Assembly (NCBI RefSeq): GCF_030758975.1
Contig: NZ_CP132359.1
Span: 620,001-684,000 of the forward strand
Source: Bosea beijingensis
GTDB lineage: Bacteria; Pseudomonadota; Alphaproteobacteria; Rhizobiales; Beijerinckiaceae
Reading direction: 5' to 3'
Length of the DNA: 64,000 bases
Shown here: positions 1 to 9,607 of the stretch, piece by piece
Position numbering within the stretch: the stretch's first letter is position 1
Layout of the letters: the number at the start of each line of letters is the position of its first letter
Program-made: the position numbers and the translations under genes
The notes under the pieces: generated by a model
The model's input: the letters and a program-made list of their open reading frames with translations, nothing else
What the model was told of the DNA's origin: nothing
The model's database searches: none

Positions 1-1355
1 TCATCAATGGTACGCCGTCCGGTGGCAGCGCGCCGCTCGCCACCCGCTTCGACCTCGGCCTCTGGGGCGTGCTCGGCCTGACCTTCGCCAAGCTGATCGG
101 CTTCCTCGCCTTCATGCTCGTCATCGGCCGCCGCGTCATCCCCTGGGTGCTGCACTGGGTCGCCCATACCGGCTCGCGCGAGCTCTTCCGGCTGGCGGTT
201 CTGGCCGTTGCGCTGGGCGTCGCCTATGCGGCCGCGACCCTGTTCGGCGTCTCCTTCGCGCTCGGCGCCTTCTTCGCCGGCATGATCCTGTCGGAATCCC
301 CGCTCTCGCAGCGCGCAGCCGAGGAAACGCTGCCGCTGCGAGACGCCTTCGCGGTGCTGTTCTTCGTCTCGGTCGGCATGCTCTTCGACCCCGGCATCCT
401 TCTGCGCGCGCCGGGGCCGCTGATCGCCACGCTTGCCATCATCCTGATCGGCAAGTCCGTCGCAGCCTGGCTGATCATGCGCGCCTTCGGCCGCTCGCAG
501 ACCGCGGCCCTGACCATTTCGGCTTCGCTCGCCCAGATCGGCGAATTCTCCTTCATCCTCGCCGGCCTCGGCACGGCGCTCGGCATCCTGCCGGCGCAGG
601 GGCGCGACCTGATCCTCGCCGGCGCGATCCTCTCGATCCTGCTCAACCCGGTGGTCTTCGCACTGGCCGAGCGTCTGGCACCCGAGACCCCGGCCGCCAA
701 GCCGAAGCCCGCGGCGCCCCCCGAAGCTGGCGAAGCCGAGACGACTGCCGCACCCGAGCCGCAGCCGGAAGCTCCGCCGGAACGCGACATCACTCCGACC
801 GGCCTCACCGACCATATCGTCGTCGTCGGCTATGGTCGCGTCGGCAGCCTGCTCGGCGCCGGCCTGCTCTCGCAGGGCGCGAAGCTCCTGGTCATCGAGG
901 ACAATCCCGACGCGGTCGCCACCGCGAAGCGCGACGGCGCCGAACTCCTCGTCGGCAACGCCGCCGATCCAGAGGTGCTCTCCGCCGCCGCAGTCGGACG
1001 GGCCGTGCGCCTCTTCGTCGCCATCCCCGGCAGCTTCGAGGCCGGGCAGGTCTGCGAGCAGGCCCGTGCCGAAAATCCGGCCCTGCCGATCGTCGCCCGC
1101 GCCCATTCCGATGCCGAGGTCGCGCATCTCACCAAGTGCGGGGCGACGCTGACGATCATGGGCGAGGCCGAGATCGCCCGCGCCATGCTCTCGCTCTGCC
1201 AGAACCTCAAGGACGCTGGCGCGCCTCCGCCGGCCGAACCGGAGGCGGCGCCCGAGGCAGCCAGGCCCGAAGCGATAGCCGAGGTGCCCGCTCCCAAGCC
1301 GCCACCGGCGAAGCCGGCGGAAAACCCGCCCGCCGATCCCCCGGCCGCGGCATAA
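1..1355 (+). CDS. CPA2 monovalent cation:proton antiporter, YbaL/KefB-like (5' partial)
   Basis: The reading frame is open from base 3, so the N-terminus lies outside the window. What remains is the second half of the membrane antiporter domain, with several hydrophobic helices and the conserved stretch FVSVGMLFDP. An Ala/Pro/Glu-rich linker follows (about 690-790), then a cytoplasmic Rossmann RCK/TrkA-N domain beginning with the dinucleotide motif VVVGYGRVGS (about 818-850), and a Pro/Ala-rich tail. Members exchange K+ or Na+ for protons across the inner membrane, gated by the nucleotide-binding domain. The membrane-linker-TrkA-N order fits YbaL/KefB. Substrate is not deducible. A GTG at 69 is in frame but is internal to the domain and should not be taken as the start. 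Confidence 0.85.
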   Translation, partial: INGTPSGGSAPLATRFDLGLWGVLGLTFAKLIGFLAFMLVIGRRVIPWVLHWVAHTGSRELFRLAVLAVALGVAYAAATLFGVSFALGAFFAGMILSESPLSQRAAEETLPLRDAFAVLFFVSVGMLFDPGILLRAPGPLIATLAIILIGKSVAAWLIMRAFGRSQTAALTISASLAQIGEFSFILAGLGTALGILPAQGRDLILAGAILSILLNPVVFALAERLAPETPAAKPKPAAPPEAGEAETTAAPEPQPEAPPERDITPTGLTDHIVVVGYGRVGSLLGAGLLSQGAKLLVIEDNPDAVATAKRDGAELLVGNAADPEVLSAAAVGRAVRLFVAIPGSFEAGQVCEQARAENPALPIVARAHSDAEVAHLTKCGATLTIMGEAEIARAMLSLCQNLKDAGAPPPAEPEAAPEAARPEAIAEVPAPKPPPAKPAENPPADPPAAA

Positions 1356-1357
1356 GA

Positions 1358-1388
1358 AAAGGGCGGGACTCCAGGCGCCCCGCCCTTT
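1358..1388 (+). terminator. hairpin terminator after the antiporter
   Basis: A perfect 10-bp inverted repeat (AAAGGGCGGG at 1358-1367, CCCGCCCTTT at 1379-1388) with an 11-base loop starts three bases after the antiporter stop codon. It lies between convergent genes, so it could serve both strands. Confidence 0.7.
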
Positions 1389-1411
1389 CCGTATTCACAT
1401 GCCGATGGCGC

Positions 1412-1828
1412 TCAGTCGACGAGGTCGAAGCGCACGTCCTGCACGCCTTCGTAGAGCGTCTTGCGGCCGAGCGTGTAGAGGTTCTCCAGCCCCGAGGTCA
1501 GGGTGATGAAGTGGTTGCCGGAGAGCACGCCGGCCTTGCTGGCGAACTGCACGCCGCCATAGGCGAGCAGAATCTCCGTCTCGCTGACGCCGCCCGGATA
1601 CAGGATGATGTGGCCCGGCGCCGGATAGGCGGTGTTGTTCTCGTAGCCGACGCCGAAATCGAGATCGCCGAGCGGCATCCAGACGCCCTCTCCGCTCCAG
1701 CGCACATGCACCATCTTGCTGATGAACGGCATCTGCTTCTTGAAGGCGGCGCAGGTCTTCGGGGCGGCTTCCAGCTCGAACTTGGCGTCGAACTTGAACG
1801 GCCCGGCGGTGACGATCAGCTTGCTCAT
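1412..1828 (-). CDS. DUF3830 family protein (cyclophilin-like fold)
   Basis: A 138-residue protein recognised as DUF3830 by its overall pattern: a short beta-rich domain with a central Glu-Asn-Asn-Thr segment followed by PAPGHIILYPG and a C-terminal GNHFITLTSGLENL region. DUF3830 proteins are predicted to have a cyclophilin-like barrel. Their biochemical role is not established, and they are often found near amidohydrolase or amino-acid metabolism genes. No signal peptide or membrane segment is visible. It is convergent with the antiporter, and the same-strand patatin gene ends about 120 bases upstream, so it may be a separate unit. Confident on family, not on function. Confidence 0.75.
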   Translation of the reverse strand: MSKLIVTAGPFKFDAKFELEAAPKTCAAFKKQMPFISKMVHVRWSGEGVWMPLGDLDFGVGYENNTAYPAPGHIILYPGGVSETEILLAYGGVQFASKAGVLSGNHFITLTSGLENLYTLGRKTLYEGVQDVRFDLVD

Positions 1829-1951
1829 GAAATCCCCGTCTTCTTGGAAGCGTTTCGGACCTGCTGAATGACATCAGGCCGGAGGACCGCGCAAGAGCGC
1901 TCTCGGAACAACTGCGACGCCGGAACGTGAAGGATGCCGGCGCCTCCCGTT

Positions 1952-3025
1952 TCAGCCGATCGCTTCCCGGAGGTCGAGCGTGCCGGTCTTGCCGATCGCC
2001 TCGTAGTTCCGCTTCAGCCAGCGCTTGCCGGCGGTGCGGCCCATGTCGCGCAACTTCAGCAGGAAGGACCACTCCGCGTTCATCCGCGAGGACGAGGTCA
2101 GCTCGGCAAGCGGCGGCCCGCCGTCGATGCGATGCATCAGCACGCGCTTGTATTCCTCGCGCGGCAGCTTGCCGTCGTCGATCAGGCGGTTGACGAAATC
2201 GATCGCGCGCAGTTCGCGCAGCATCGAGGCATTGAAGGTGATCTCGTTCAGCCGGTCCTGGATCTCGCGCGCCTTGGTCGGCAGTTCCCGCCGCTGGATC
2301 GGGTTGATCTGGATGAGCAGGATATCGTCGCAATGCGCCTTGTAGAACAGCGGGAACAGGGCGGGATTGCCCATGTAGCCGCCGTCCCAATAGGCCTCGC
2401 CGTCGATCTCCACCGCCTGGAACACCATCGGCAGGCAGGCCGAGGCCATCAGATGGTCCGGCGTCAGGTCCTTGCCGTCGAACACCGCGATCTTGCCGGT
2501 ACGGACATTGGTCGCGGCGATGAATAGTTTCACCGCGTCGCAAGCCCTGACCTTCTCGAAATCGATGAGATCGGCAACGACACCGCGCAACGGGTTGATG
2601 TTCAGCGGGTTGACGTCATAGGGGCTCGCCACCTTCGCGAACATCTCGAAGAACAGCATGCCCGGCGGCGTGCCGTTACTGTTGCCCCAGGCACCAAGCA
2701 TGGTGTCGAGCAGCGAACGCTCCGAGCCGCCATATTTGCCGTCGACGCTGATCGCCCGCCAGAATGCCTCAAGCTTGGCGCGCGCCCCGTCGATGCCGCC
2801 ATCGATCCAGCCCTCCGCCAGCACGACGGCGTTCATCGCGCCAGCGCTGGTGCCGGTCAGCGCCTCGATGCCGAGGCGCCCGTCTTCCAGCACGGCGTCG
2901 AGCACGCCCCAGGTGAAGGCACCATGCGCGCCTCCGCCCTGCAGCGCCAGCGAAACCGTCTTCTCCGCCTTCGGCCCGACCAGTCCCTTGACCGGTTCGG
3001 CCTTGCGGGAGGGGCGCCCGCTCAC
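1952..3025 (-). CDS. patatin-like phospholipase
   Basis: A 357-residue patatin-fold serine hydrolase. It shows the oxyanion-hole loop QGGGAHGAF near the N-terminus, the nucleophile elbow GTSAG, and the dyad aspartate in YWDGGYMGN, so the Ser-Asp dyad is intact. Patatins release acyl chains from lipids; some alphaproteobacterial members are linked to polyhydroxybutyrate turnover. The GTG start at 3025 is chosen because it overlaps the bdhA stop as GTGA, a sign of translational coupling. The frame is open upstream as far as 4399, but that extension is antisense to other genes. Coupling to 3-hydroxybutyrate dehydrogenase suggests a role in storage-polymer or lipid mobilisation (inference). Confidence 0.85.
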   Translation of the reverse strand: MSGRPSRKAEPVKGLVGPKAEKTVSLALQGGGAHGAFTWGVLDAVLEDGRLGIEALTGTSAGAMNAVVLAEGWIDGGIDGARAKLEAFWRAISVDGKYGGSERSLLDTMLGAWGNSNGTPPGMLFFEMFAKVASPYDVNPLNINPLRGVVADLIDFEKVRACDAVKLFIAATNVRTGKIAVFDGKDLTPDHLMASACLPMVFQAVEIDGEAYWDGGYMGNPALFPLFYKAHCDDILLIQINPIQRRELPTKAREIQDRLNEITFNASMLRELRAIDFVNRLIDDGKLPREEYKRVLMHRIDGGPPLAELTSSSRMNAEWSFLLKLRDMGRTAGKRWLKRNYEAIGKTGTLDLREAIG

Positions 3026-3807
3026 GCCGCAGTCCAGCCGCCATCGATCGGCAGCGTCGTGCCGGTGATAGACTTGGCCGAATCCGTGCACAGGAACACG
3101 GCCAGCGCCGCGACCTGCTCGACCGTGACGAATTCCTTGGTCGGCTGCGCCGTGAGCAGCACGTCGTTCATGACCTGCTCCTTGGTCATGTTGCGCGCCT
3201 TCATCGTGTCCGGGATCTGCTTCTCGACCAGCGGCGTCCAGACATAGCCGGGCGCGATCGCGTTGACGGTGATGCCCTTGGTCGCGACTTCGAGCGCCAC
3301 CGTCTTGGTCAGGCCGGCGATGCCGTGCTTGGCCGCGACATAGGCCGACTTGAAGGGCGAGGCGACGAAGGCGTGCGCCGAGGCCGTGTTGATGATGCGG
3401 CCCCAGCCCTTCTCCTTCATCTTGGGCAGGGCGGCGCGGATGGTGTGGAAGGCCGAGGACAGGTTGATCGCGATGATCTGGTCCCATTTCTCGATCGGGA
3501 ACTCGTCGATCGGCGAGACGTACTGGATGCCGGCATTGTTGATCAGGATGTCGATCGCGCCGAAGACCTTCTCGCCCTCGGCGATGAAGCCGGCGATCTC
3601 GGCCGGCTTGGTCATGTCCGCGCCCGAGAACACCACCTTGATGCCGAATTCCTTTTCCAGATCGGCGCGCAGCTTTTCGGCATCGGCTGGAGCCATGATG
3701 CCGTTGATGACGAGGTTGGCGCCTTCGGCGGCGAGAGCGCGGGCATAGGCGAGGCCGATGCCAGAGGTCGAGCCGGTGATCGCAGCCGTACGGTCTTTGA
3801 GGAACAT
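3022..3807 (-). CDS. bdhA: 3-hydroxybutyrate dehydrogenase (SDR family)
   Basis: A 261-residue classical short-chain dehydrogenase. It has the cofactor motif TGSTSGIG near the N-terminus, NNAG, a catalytic Ser in NTASAH, and Tyr-Lys in SAYVAAKHG. The pattern HAFVASPFKSAYVAAKHG and the C-terminal TLPIDGGW are typical of D-3-hydroxybutyrate dehydrogenases, which interconvert 3-hydroxybutyrate and acetoacetate with NAD in the cytoplasm. The ATG at 3807 is chosen because AGGAG lies 11 bases upstream; a TTG at 3828 is a weaker alternative. It is first in a two-gene unit with the patatin, and divergent from the Fur-family gene. Confidence 0.85.
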   Translation of the reverse strand: MFLKDRTAAITGSTSGIGLAYARALAAEGANLVINGIMAPADAEKLRADLEKEFGIKVVFSGADMTKPAEIAGFIAEGEKVFGAIDILINNAGIQYVSPIDEFPIEKWDQIIAINLSSAFHTIRAALPKMKEKGWGRIINTASAHAFVASPFKSAYVAAKHGIAGLTKTVALEVATKGITVNAIAPGYVWTPLVEKQIPDTMKARNMTKEQVMNDVLLTAQPTKEFVTVEQVAALAVFLCTDSAKSITGTTLPIDGGWTAA

Positions 3808-3892
3808 GAGCGTCAAGGCTCCTGACAATCGGGGAGAAAATGCTTAGGTTCGGGGTCGAACGGGCAATGCGCCGACAGGATATCGTCGCAGG

Positions 3893-4468
3893 GTGCCCGA
3901 TGAGTCTTCGCAACGCAACATGACGAAAATGCAGCCGAACGCGCATCATCACGGCGACCATGACCATGCGTCGCACGCGCATGGCGAAGGCCCTTGCCGC
4001 CATGCCGAGGATCACGCCCGCCACGCCGCGGACGCGCTCGCCCGGGCTGAGCGGATCTGCCGCGAGCGTGGCTTGCGCCTGACGCCGATCCGGCGGCAGG
4101 CATTGGAAGCCCTTCATGCCGACCATCGCCCCGTCGGTGCCTATGACCTGGCCGACCGCATCTCGCCCGCCGGCGGACGGCGGCTTGCGCCGATCTCGAT
4201 CTATCGCGCGCTCGATTTCCTGGTCGAGCAGGGCTTCGTCCACCGGCTCTCCTCGAAGAACGCCTATATCGCCTGCCTGCACGGCCATGGCGCGAACGAG
4301 GTCGTCGCCTTCCTGATCTGCGAATCCTGCGGCGGGGTGGACGAGGATTCCTCGCCTGCGATGAAGAAAGCGGTGGCGGCGATCGCTGAAAACGGGCAAT
4401 TCTCACCCTCGCACCAGATGGTCGAGATCGTCGGCCGTTGCGAGCATTGCCGGAATGCCGGTTCATGA
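3893..4468 (+). CDS. zur: Fur-family zinc-type regulator (Zur-like)
   Basis: A 191-residue Fur-superfamily repressor. A His-rich leader (HHHGDHDHASHAHG) comes first, then the winged helix with RLTPIRRQALEAL and a recognition helix around APISIYRALDFLVEQGFVH. The C-terminal dimerisation domain carries two structural zinc motifs, CESC and CEHC. The His-rich arm and the HGHG segment favour Zur over Fur or PerR. It would repress zinc-uptake genes when zinc is replete, but no zinc transporter lies nearby. A GTG at 3893 is used; an ATG at 3920 is also possible and lacks a good ribosome site. It ends 12 bases before ispG, so the two may be cotranscribed. Confidence 0.75.
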   Translation: MPDESSQRNMTKMQPNAHHHGDHDHASHAHGEGPCRHAEDHARHAADALARAERICRERGLRLTPIRRQALEALHADHRPVGAYDLADRISPAGGRRLAPISIYRALDFLVEQGFVHRLSSKNAYIACLHGHGANEVVAFLICESCGGVDEDSSPAMKKAVAAIAENGQFSPSHQMVEIVGRCEHCRNAGS

Positions 4469-4480
4469 TAGAGCAGCCGC

Positions 4481-5755
4481 ATGAATGAGCGCGCCTTTTC
4501 CTATCTGACGCCGGAACGTGCGGGCCCGCTGGGCCGGCAGCTCACTGTCCCCGTCAAGGTCGGGCATGTCACGGTCGGCGGCGGCGCGCCCATCGTCGTG
4601 CAGTCGATGACCAATACCGACACCGCCGATATCGCGGGGACCGTCGCGCAGGTCGCCGCGCTCGCCCGCCAGGGCTCGGAGCTTGTCCGGATCACCGTCG
4701 ACCGCGACGAGGCCGCGGCGGCCGTCCCGAAGATCAGGGAAAGGCTTGACCGCATCGGCGTCGACGTGCCGCTGGTCGGGGACTTCCACTATATCGGCCA
4801 CAAGCTGCTCACCGACCATCCGGCCTGCGCCGAAGCGCTGGCGAAGTACCGGATCAACCCGGGCAATGTCGGCTTCAAGGACAAGAAGGACAAGCAGTTC
4901 GGCCAGATCATCGAGCTTGCGATCAAGCACAGCAAGCCGGTTCGCATCGGCGCCAACTGGGGCTCGCTCGATCAGGAATTGCTGACGGCGCTGATGGACG
5001 AGAACGCGCGCGCCGTGCGCCCCCTCGATGCCCGCGCCATCATGCGCGAGGCGATGGTCCAGTCGGCCCTGCTCTCGGCCGAGCGCGCCGAGGAACTCGG
5101 CCTCGCCCGCGAATACATCATCCTCTCGGCCAAGGTTTCCGGCGTGCAGGACCTGATCACGGTCTACCGCATGCTGGCGAGCCGGGCGAACTATGCCATC
5201 CATCTCGGCCTGACCGAGGCCGGCATGGGGTCGAAGGGCATCGTCGCCTCCTCGGCCGCGCTCGGCATCCTCCTGCAGGAAGGCATCGGCGACACCATCC
5301 GCTTCTCGCTGACGCCCGAGCCCGGCGGCGACCGGACGCTCGAGGTCAGGACGGCGCAGGAACTGCTCCAGACCATGGGCTTCCGCGCCTTCGTGCCGCT
5401 GGTCGCGGCCTGCCCCGGCTGCGGCCGCACCACCTCGACCGTGTTCCAGGAGCTGGCGCAGGACATCCAGAGCTGGATTTCGACCTCCATGCCCGAATGG
5501 AAGACGCGCTATCCCGGCGTCGAGAACCTCAACGTCGCGGTGATGGGCTGCATCGTCAACGGCCCCGGCGAGTCCAAGCATGCCGATATCGGCATCTCGC
5601 TGCCCGGCACCGGCGAGGCGCCGACGGCCCCCGTCTTCGTCGATGGCAAGAAGGTCGCCACGCTCCGCGGCGCAGGCATCGCCGCCGAATTCAAGACCAT
5701 GGTCGCCACCTATGTCGAGCGGCGCTACGGCGTCGGTCTCGGCGCCACCGGCTGA
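4481..5755 (+). CDS. ispG: 4-hydroxy-3-methylbut-2-enyl-diphosphate synthase (flavodoxin)
   Basis: A 424-residue IspG (GcpE). It converts MEcPP to HMBPP in the penultimate step of the MEP isoprenoid pathway, using a [4Fe-4S] cluster. The N-terminal TIM-barrel signature [12 protein letters not shown] is near residue 40. The C-terminal cluster region holds CPGCGR, then GCIVNGPGE with the third cysteine and conserved glutamate. It is a full-length one-domain-insert-free bacterial form. It sits 12 bases after the Fur-family gene, and kup follows about 80 bases later. No regulator site is evident. Confidence 0.95.
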   Translation: MNERAFSYLTPERAGPLGRQLTVPVKVGHVTVGGGAPIVVQSMTNTDTADIAGTVAQVAALARQGSELVRITVDRDEAAAAVPKIRERLDRIGVDVPLVGDFHYIGHKLLTDHPACAEALAKYRINPGNVGFKDKKDKQFGQIIELAIKHSKPVRIGANWGSLDQELLTALMDENARAVRPLDARAIMREAMVQSALLSAERAEELGLAREYIILSAKVSGVQDLITVYRMLASRANYAIHLGLTEAGMGSKGIVASSAALGILLQEGIGDTIRFSLTPEPGGDRTLEVRTAQELLQTMGFRAFVPLVAACPGCGRTTSTVFQELAQDIQSWISTSMPEWKTRYPGVENLNVAVMGCIVNGPGESKHADIGISLPGTGEAPTAPVFVDGKKVATLRGAGIAAEFKTMVATYVERRYGVGLGATG

Positions 5756-5833
5756 TCGCGCCTTTGCGCGCCGCCCGCAACGTGCTAGAGGCCCCGGCCT
5801 TTCGCTGCACCGCAGCATGCGCGGAGATCCCTG

Positions 5834-7798
5834 ATGGGGCATGAGAACCCGAATCCTGCGACCGTCCGGCCGGAGGATTCACGCTTCGGCATGGATGCCG
5901 GGCACGGCCAGAACGGTGGCCATGGGCATGGCAAGCAGGGTTTCGCTGCGCTGGCACTGGGCGCGCTCGGCGTCGTCTACGGCGATATCGGCACAAGCCC
6001 GCTCTATGCGCTGCGCGAGACGCTTCTGGCCGCGACTGGTGGTGAACAGGGCGCGGTTATCCCCCCCAGCGTCGTTATCGGCGTGCTCTCGCTGATCCTC
6101 TGGTCGCTCGTCATCGTGGTCACGCTGAAATATGTCGTGCTGCTGATGCGCGCCGACAATAACGGCGAAGGCGGCATTCTCACCCTCGTCGCGCTGGCGC
6201 AGCGCAGCCTCGGCCGCGCCCGCAGCCATATCGCCCTGCTGCTGGGCATGATCGGCGCCGGCCTGTTCTACGGCGACACCGTCATCACCCCGGCGATCTC
6301 GGTGCTCTCCGCGATCGAGGGCATCAAGCTCGTCACACCGGTGCTGAATGACTACATCCTCTGGATCGCCTCGGTGATCCTGATCGGCCTGTTCGTGATG
6401 CAGAGCCACGGCACGCATCGTGTCGCGACCTTCTTCGGCCCGATCATGCTGATCTGGTTCCTGACGTTGGCCGGGCTCGGCATCTATCATATCGCCGACG
6501 ATCTCAGCGTCTTCCGCTCGATCAATCCCTATTACGCACTGCTGTTCTTCCGCGATCATGCCGGCGTGGCATTGGCCGTGCTCGGCTCGGTCTGTCTGGC
6601 GGTGACGGGCGCCGAGGCGCTCTATGCCGATATGGGCCATTTCGGCCGCGGCCCGATCCGGGGCGCCTGGCTCTATATCGTCTTCCCCGCGCTGTGGCTC
6701 AACTATCTCGGCCAGGGTGCGCTCATCCTCGCCGACCCCAGCGCCATCGACAACCCGTTCTACCGGCTCGCGCCGCAGGGCCTGCTGCTGCCCTTCGTGG
6801 TCATGGCGACGGTCGCGACCATCATCGCCAGCCAGTCGGTCATCACCGGCGCCTTCTCGCTGACCCGGCAGGCGATCCAGCTCGGCCTCCTCCCGCGCAT
6901 GGAGATCCGCCACACCTCCGAGCAGACCTCCGGCCAGATCTACGTGCCGCGCGTCAACCTGCTGCTGCTGGTCGTCGTGCTGATCCTGGTCTGGTCGTTC
7001 CGAACCTCGTCGAGCCTGTCGCATGCCTATGGCATCTCGGTCTTCGGCACGATGGTCGTCTCGTCCATGCTCGCCGCGATCGTGATCCGCCGCCATTGGG
7101 GCTGGAGCCCGCTGGCGACCGGCGCGCTAATCCTGCCCTTCTTCGTTGTCGACGTGTCGTTCTTCTCGGCCAACATGCTGAAGCTGTTCAACGGCGGCTA
7201 TGTGCCGGTGCTGCTCGCCATGGGCCTGACCCTGGTGATGTGGACCTGGATGCGCGGCACCAAGATCCTGTTCGACAAGACCCGCAAGACCGACGTGCCG
7301 CTGCTCGAGCTCGTCACCATGCTCTCGAAGAGCCCGCCGGCTCGCGTCAAGGGCATGGCCGTGTTCCTGACCAGCGATCCGGAGACCGCGCCGGCCTCGC
7401 TGCTCCACAATCTCAAGCACAACAAGGTCCTGCACGAGCGCAACGTCGTACTGACCGTGCGCTCGGCCGATACGCCCCGCGTCGTCGAGGAGGAGCGCGT
7501 GCGCCTCGCCCGCATCACCGACGATTTTTGGCGCGTCGACATGGTCTACGGCTACATGGAAAGCCCGAACGTGCCGAAGGGCCTGGCCATGCTGCGCAAG
7601 CAGGGCTTCAAGTTCGACATCATGTCGACCTCGTTCTTCCTGTCGCGCCGCTCGATCAAGGCCTCGCCGCAATCGGGCATGCCGGTCTGGCAGGACAATC
7701 TCTATATCGGCCTGACCAAGAGCGCGACCGACGCCACGGACTTCTTCCAGATCCCGACCGGCCGCGTCGTCGAGGTCGGCACGCAGGTCACGGTCTGA
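5834..7798 (+). CDS. kup: Kup-type low-affinity potassium uptake protein
   Basis: A 654-residue KUP/HAK/KT potassium:proton symporter. After a short His/Gly-rich N-terminus come the family hallmarks [32 protein letters not shown] and [19 protein letters not shown]. About twelve hydrophobic helices extend to roughly residue 460, and a soluble C-terminal domain ends the protein. The length and motifs are normal for Kup of the inner membrane, which supplies K+ especially at low pH. It is convergent with an EamA permease, and the gap holds two palindromes described separately. Confidence 0.95.
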   Translation: MGHENPNPATVRPEDSRFGMDAGHGQNGGHGHGKQGFAALALGALGVVYGDIGTSPLYALRETLLAATGGEQGAVIPPSVVIGVLSLILWSLVIVVTLKYVVLLMRADNNGEGGILTLVALAQRSLGRARSHIALLLGMIGAGLFYGDTVITPAISVLSAIEGIKLVTPVLNDYILWIASVILIGLFVMQSHGTHRVATFFGPIMLIWFLTLAGLGIYHIADDLSVFRSINPYYALLFFRDHAGVALAVLGSVCLAVTGAEALYADMGHFGRGPIRGAWLYIVFPALWLNYLGQGALILADPSAIDNPFYRLAPQGLLLPFVVMATVATIIASQSVITGAFSLTRQAIQLGLLPRMEIRHTSEQTSGQIYVPRVNLLLLVVVLILVWSFRTSSSLSHAYGISVFGTMVVSSMLAAIVIRRHWGWSPLATGALILPFFVVDVSFFSANMLKLFNGGYVPVLLAMGLTLVMWTWMRGTKILFDKTRKTDVPLLELVTMLSKSPPARVKGMAVFLTSDPETAPASLLHNLKHNKVLHERNVVLTVRSADTPRVVEEERVRLARITDDFWRVDMVYGYMESPNVPKGLAMLRKQGFKFDIMSTSFFLSRRSIKASPQSGMPVWQDNLYIGLTKSATDATDFFQIPTGRVVEVGTQVTV

Positions 7799-7812
7799 TC
7801 AACTCATCGCTG

Positions 7813-7844
7813 TTCCGGACGATTGCGAAGCGATCAGTCCGGAA
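7813..7844. terminator. 14-bp hairpin 3' of kup
   Basis: TTCCGGAC (7813-7820) pairs with GTCCGGAA (7837-7844). The inside continues as GATTGC/GCGATC with one G-T wobble, a bulged A and a GAA loop. There is no T-run. It is a plausible terminator or mRNA end for kup. Confidence 0.5.
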
Positions 7845-7865
7845 GAATGGAAATAGCTCGCCGCA

Positions 7866-8006
7866 GAGACTGCTTGGCAGGTCGCTGCGGGGAGTCGAAT
7901 GGCGGTGTTTTCGAGAACCGGAGCGGAGCGTACTACAGTACGTGAGCACCGGAAGCGCAGAACGCGCCGTCAGTCGGCCGTCGCAGTTGAGTTGCCGAGC
8001 AGTCTC
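7866..8006. repeat. about 140-bp imperfect inverted repeat between kup and the EamA gene
   Basis: The outer arms are GAGACTGCTTGGCA (7866-7879) and TGCCGAGCAGTCTC (7993-8006), with one wobble. A small central palindrome, CGTACT-AC-AGTACG, lies near 7928-7941, flanked by ACCGGAGC and GCACCGG. The element ends immediately before the stop codon of the minus-strand EamA gene. It looks like an intergenic palindromic repeat that may also terminate both convergent genes. No second copy is seen in this window. Confidence 0.5.
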
Positions 8007-8927
8007 TCAGTCCAGTCGCGCCGAAGCCGCTTCCTGCGGCACATGCCGCACCCGCTCTCGATAGAGCAGGTAAAGCCCGGACGAGATCACGATGCCGGCG
8101 CCGACGAATGTCCAGCGGTCCGGCAACTGGTCGAACACCAGCCAGCCGAGCAGCAGCATCCAGACGATCTGCGAATAGATGAACGGCGCCAGCACCGTCG
8201 CCGGCGCCATCCGATGCGCCAGGATGAGGAGCCAGTGGCCGAAGGCGCCGAACGCGCCGACCGCGAACATCAGGAGCCAGGGCAGCAGCGTCTGCGGCGT
8301 TTCCCAGATCCAGGGCAGCAGCGGAATCGTCGCGAGCGTCCCCGCCGCGCCCGAATAGATCATCGTCGTTTCCGATGAATCATGGCCGGAGAGCATCCGG
8401 GTCGAGAGCGAGTAGAAGGCGTAGCACAGGCAGCCGAGCACGATCAGCAGCGCTGCCGGATGCATGCCGCCGATCCCCGGCCGCGTCACCACCAGCACGC
8501 CGATGAAGCCGACGCCGATCGCTGCCAGCCGGCGCGGCCCCGGCCACTCGCCGAGCAGCGGCCCGGAAGCGAGCGCCACCAGCAAGGGCGTCGCGAACAT
8601 GATCGAGATCGTCTCCGCGAGCTGGAGATAGCGCAGCGCGACGAAGTTCAGCGCCGTCGAGGCAAGCAGCAGGAGCGAGCGGCCCCATTGCAGCCAGGGC
8701 CGCTTGGTTCGCAGCACACCGGGCCGCGTCCACGGATTGATGACGGCCAACACCAGGATCATGCTGCCGGCATAGCGCGCGAACACAACCTGCAGCGGGT
8801 TCATCGACTGGCCCAGCCATTTCGCGCTGGTATCGAGCAGCGAGAACAGCAGGACGGCTGCGCACATCAGGCCGATCGCGGCCATGCGTGCGTGGCCGGT
8901 TTCGGAGGGCGCCACTGGTGGGGACAC
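8007..8927 (-). CDS. EamA/DMT-family permease
   Basis: A 306-residue integral membrane protein of the drug/metabolite transporter superfamily, with about ten hydrophobic helices in two EamA repeats. The first repeat includes LLDTSAKWLGQSMNPLQVVFARY and the second WLLILAHRMAPATVLAPF. Such proteins export or import small metabolites across the inner membrane, and the substrate cannot be told from sequence. A GTG at 8927 is used; an ATG at 8882 would shorten it by 15 residues. A MarR gene lies upstream on the same strand after about 95 bases. Confidence 0.8.
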   Translation of the reverse strand: MSPPVAPSETGHARMAAIGLMCAAVLLFSLLDTSAKWLGQSMNPLQVVFARYAGSMILVLAVINPWTRPGVLRTKRPWLQWGRSLLLLASTALNFVALRYLQLAETISIMFATPLLVALASGPLLGEWPGPRRLAAIGVGFIGVLVVTRPGIGGMHPAALLIVLGCLCYAFYSLSTRMLSGHDSSETTMIYSGAAGTLATIPLLPWIWETPQTLLPWLLMFAVGAFGAFGHWLLILAHRMAPATVLAPFIYSQIVWMLLLGWLVFDQLPDRWTFVGAGIVISSGLYLLYRERVRHVPQEAASARLD

Positions 8928-9021
8928 AGAGTCTCGCCATGCTCTGGAGGAATGACGAGGGCAGATTGAACCGATTTAATCAGCGGAGCCACTACGCTGA
9001 AGCATGCACTCCATGCAGAAA

Positions 9022-9504
9022 TCAGCCGTCGCTATCGGCCTCGTCGAGATCGGTATCCGGATCGTCATTCTCGGCGCCGGCCTTCGAGAGGCCTTTCGAC
9101 GCCTTGCGCAGGAGCTTGCGCAACTGCTTGCGCTCCTTGCCGTCGAGCTTGTCGAGCAATTCTTCCTCGACCTCGTTCCAGACCGCGTCGAGTTCGGCCG
9201 CGGTATTCTGGCCGGCTTCGGTCAGCGCGACCTGCACGAGGCGGCCGTCGCGATTGCCGCCCTCGCGGGTGACGAGGCCCTGCAGCGAGAGCCGCCCGAT
9301 CGTCTTCGACACGGTCGGCGGCTTGACGCGCAGCAGCGCGGCGAGCTCGCCCATCGTCATCGGGGCGGGCTGCAGCGCCTTCAGCGCCTGCTCCTGCCCG
9401 GGAAACAAGCCAAGGCCGTTCAGCCTCTCGCCCATCCGCGAGCGGTGCAGCCGCGCGGTGACGAGCAGGGCACGTCCGACACTCTTCTCGATTGCCTTGG
9501 TCAT
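9022..9504 (-). CDS. MarR-family transcriptional regulator
   Basis: A 160-residue winged-helix regulator. The pattern MTMGELAALLRVKPPTVSKT is the helix-turn-helix, followed by LVTREGGNRDGRLVQVALTE as the wing, typical of MarR. The C-terminus is highly acidic (DDPDTDLDEADSDG). The ATG at 9504 is chosen because AAGGA lies about 9 bases upstream; the open frame continues further but without a ribosome site. It may control the EamA permease downstream or the quinone-reductase operon upstream, both on the same strand. The ligand is unknown. Confidence 0.85.
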   Translation of the reverse strand: MTKAIEKSVGRALLVTARLHRSRMGERLNGLGLFPGQEQALKALQPAPMTMGELAALLRVKPPTVSKTIGRLSLQGLVTREGGNRDGRLVQVALTEAGQNTAAELDAVWNEVEEELLDKLDGKERKQLRKLLRKASKGLSKAGAENDDPDTDLDEADSDG

Positions 9505-9607
9505 GGGGTCGATCCTTCGGGCCGATCCTTGGACGGATAAGCAGACGCTTCGCCGGCTGCGTACTCGCGCGCGAACATGACAGCGAGATGACAATCGGAT
9601 GTCAGAG

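Noticed and set aside
1952..4399. An 815-codon frame that would fuse patatin to an N-terminal extension
   Set aside because: The extension is antisense to zur and out of frame with bdhA; the patatin domain begins at the GTG coupled to the bdhA stop.
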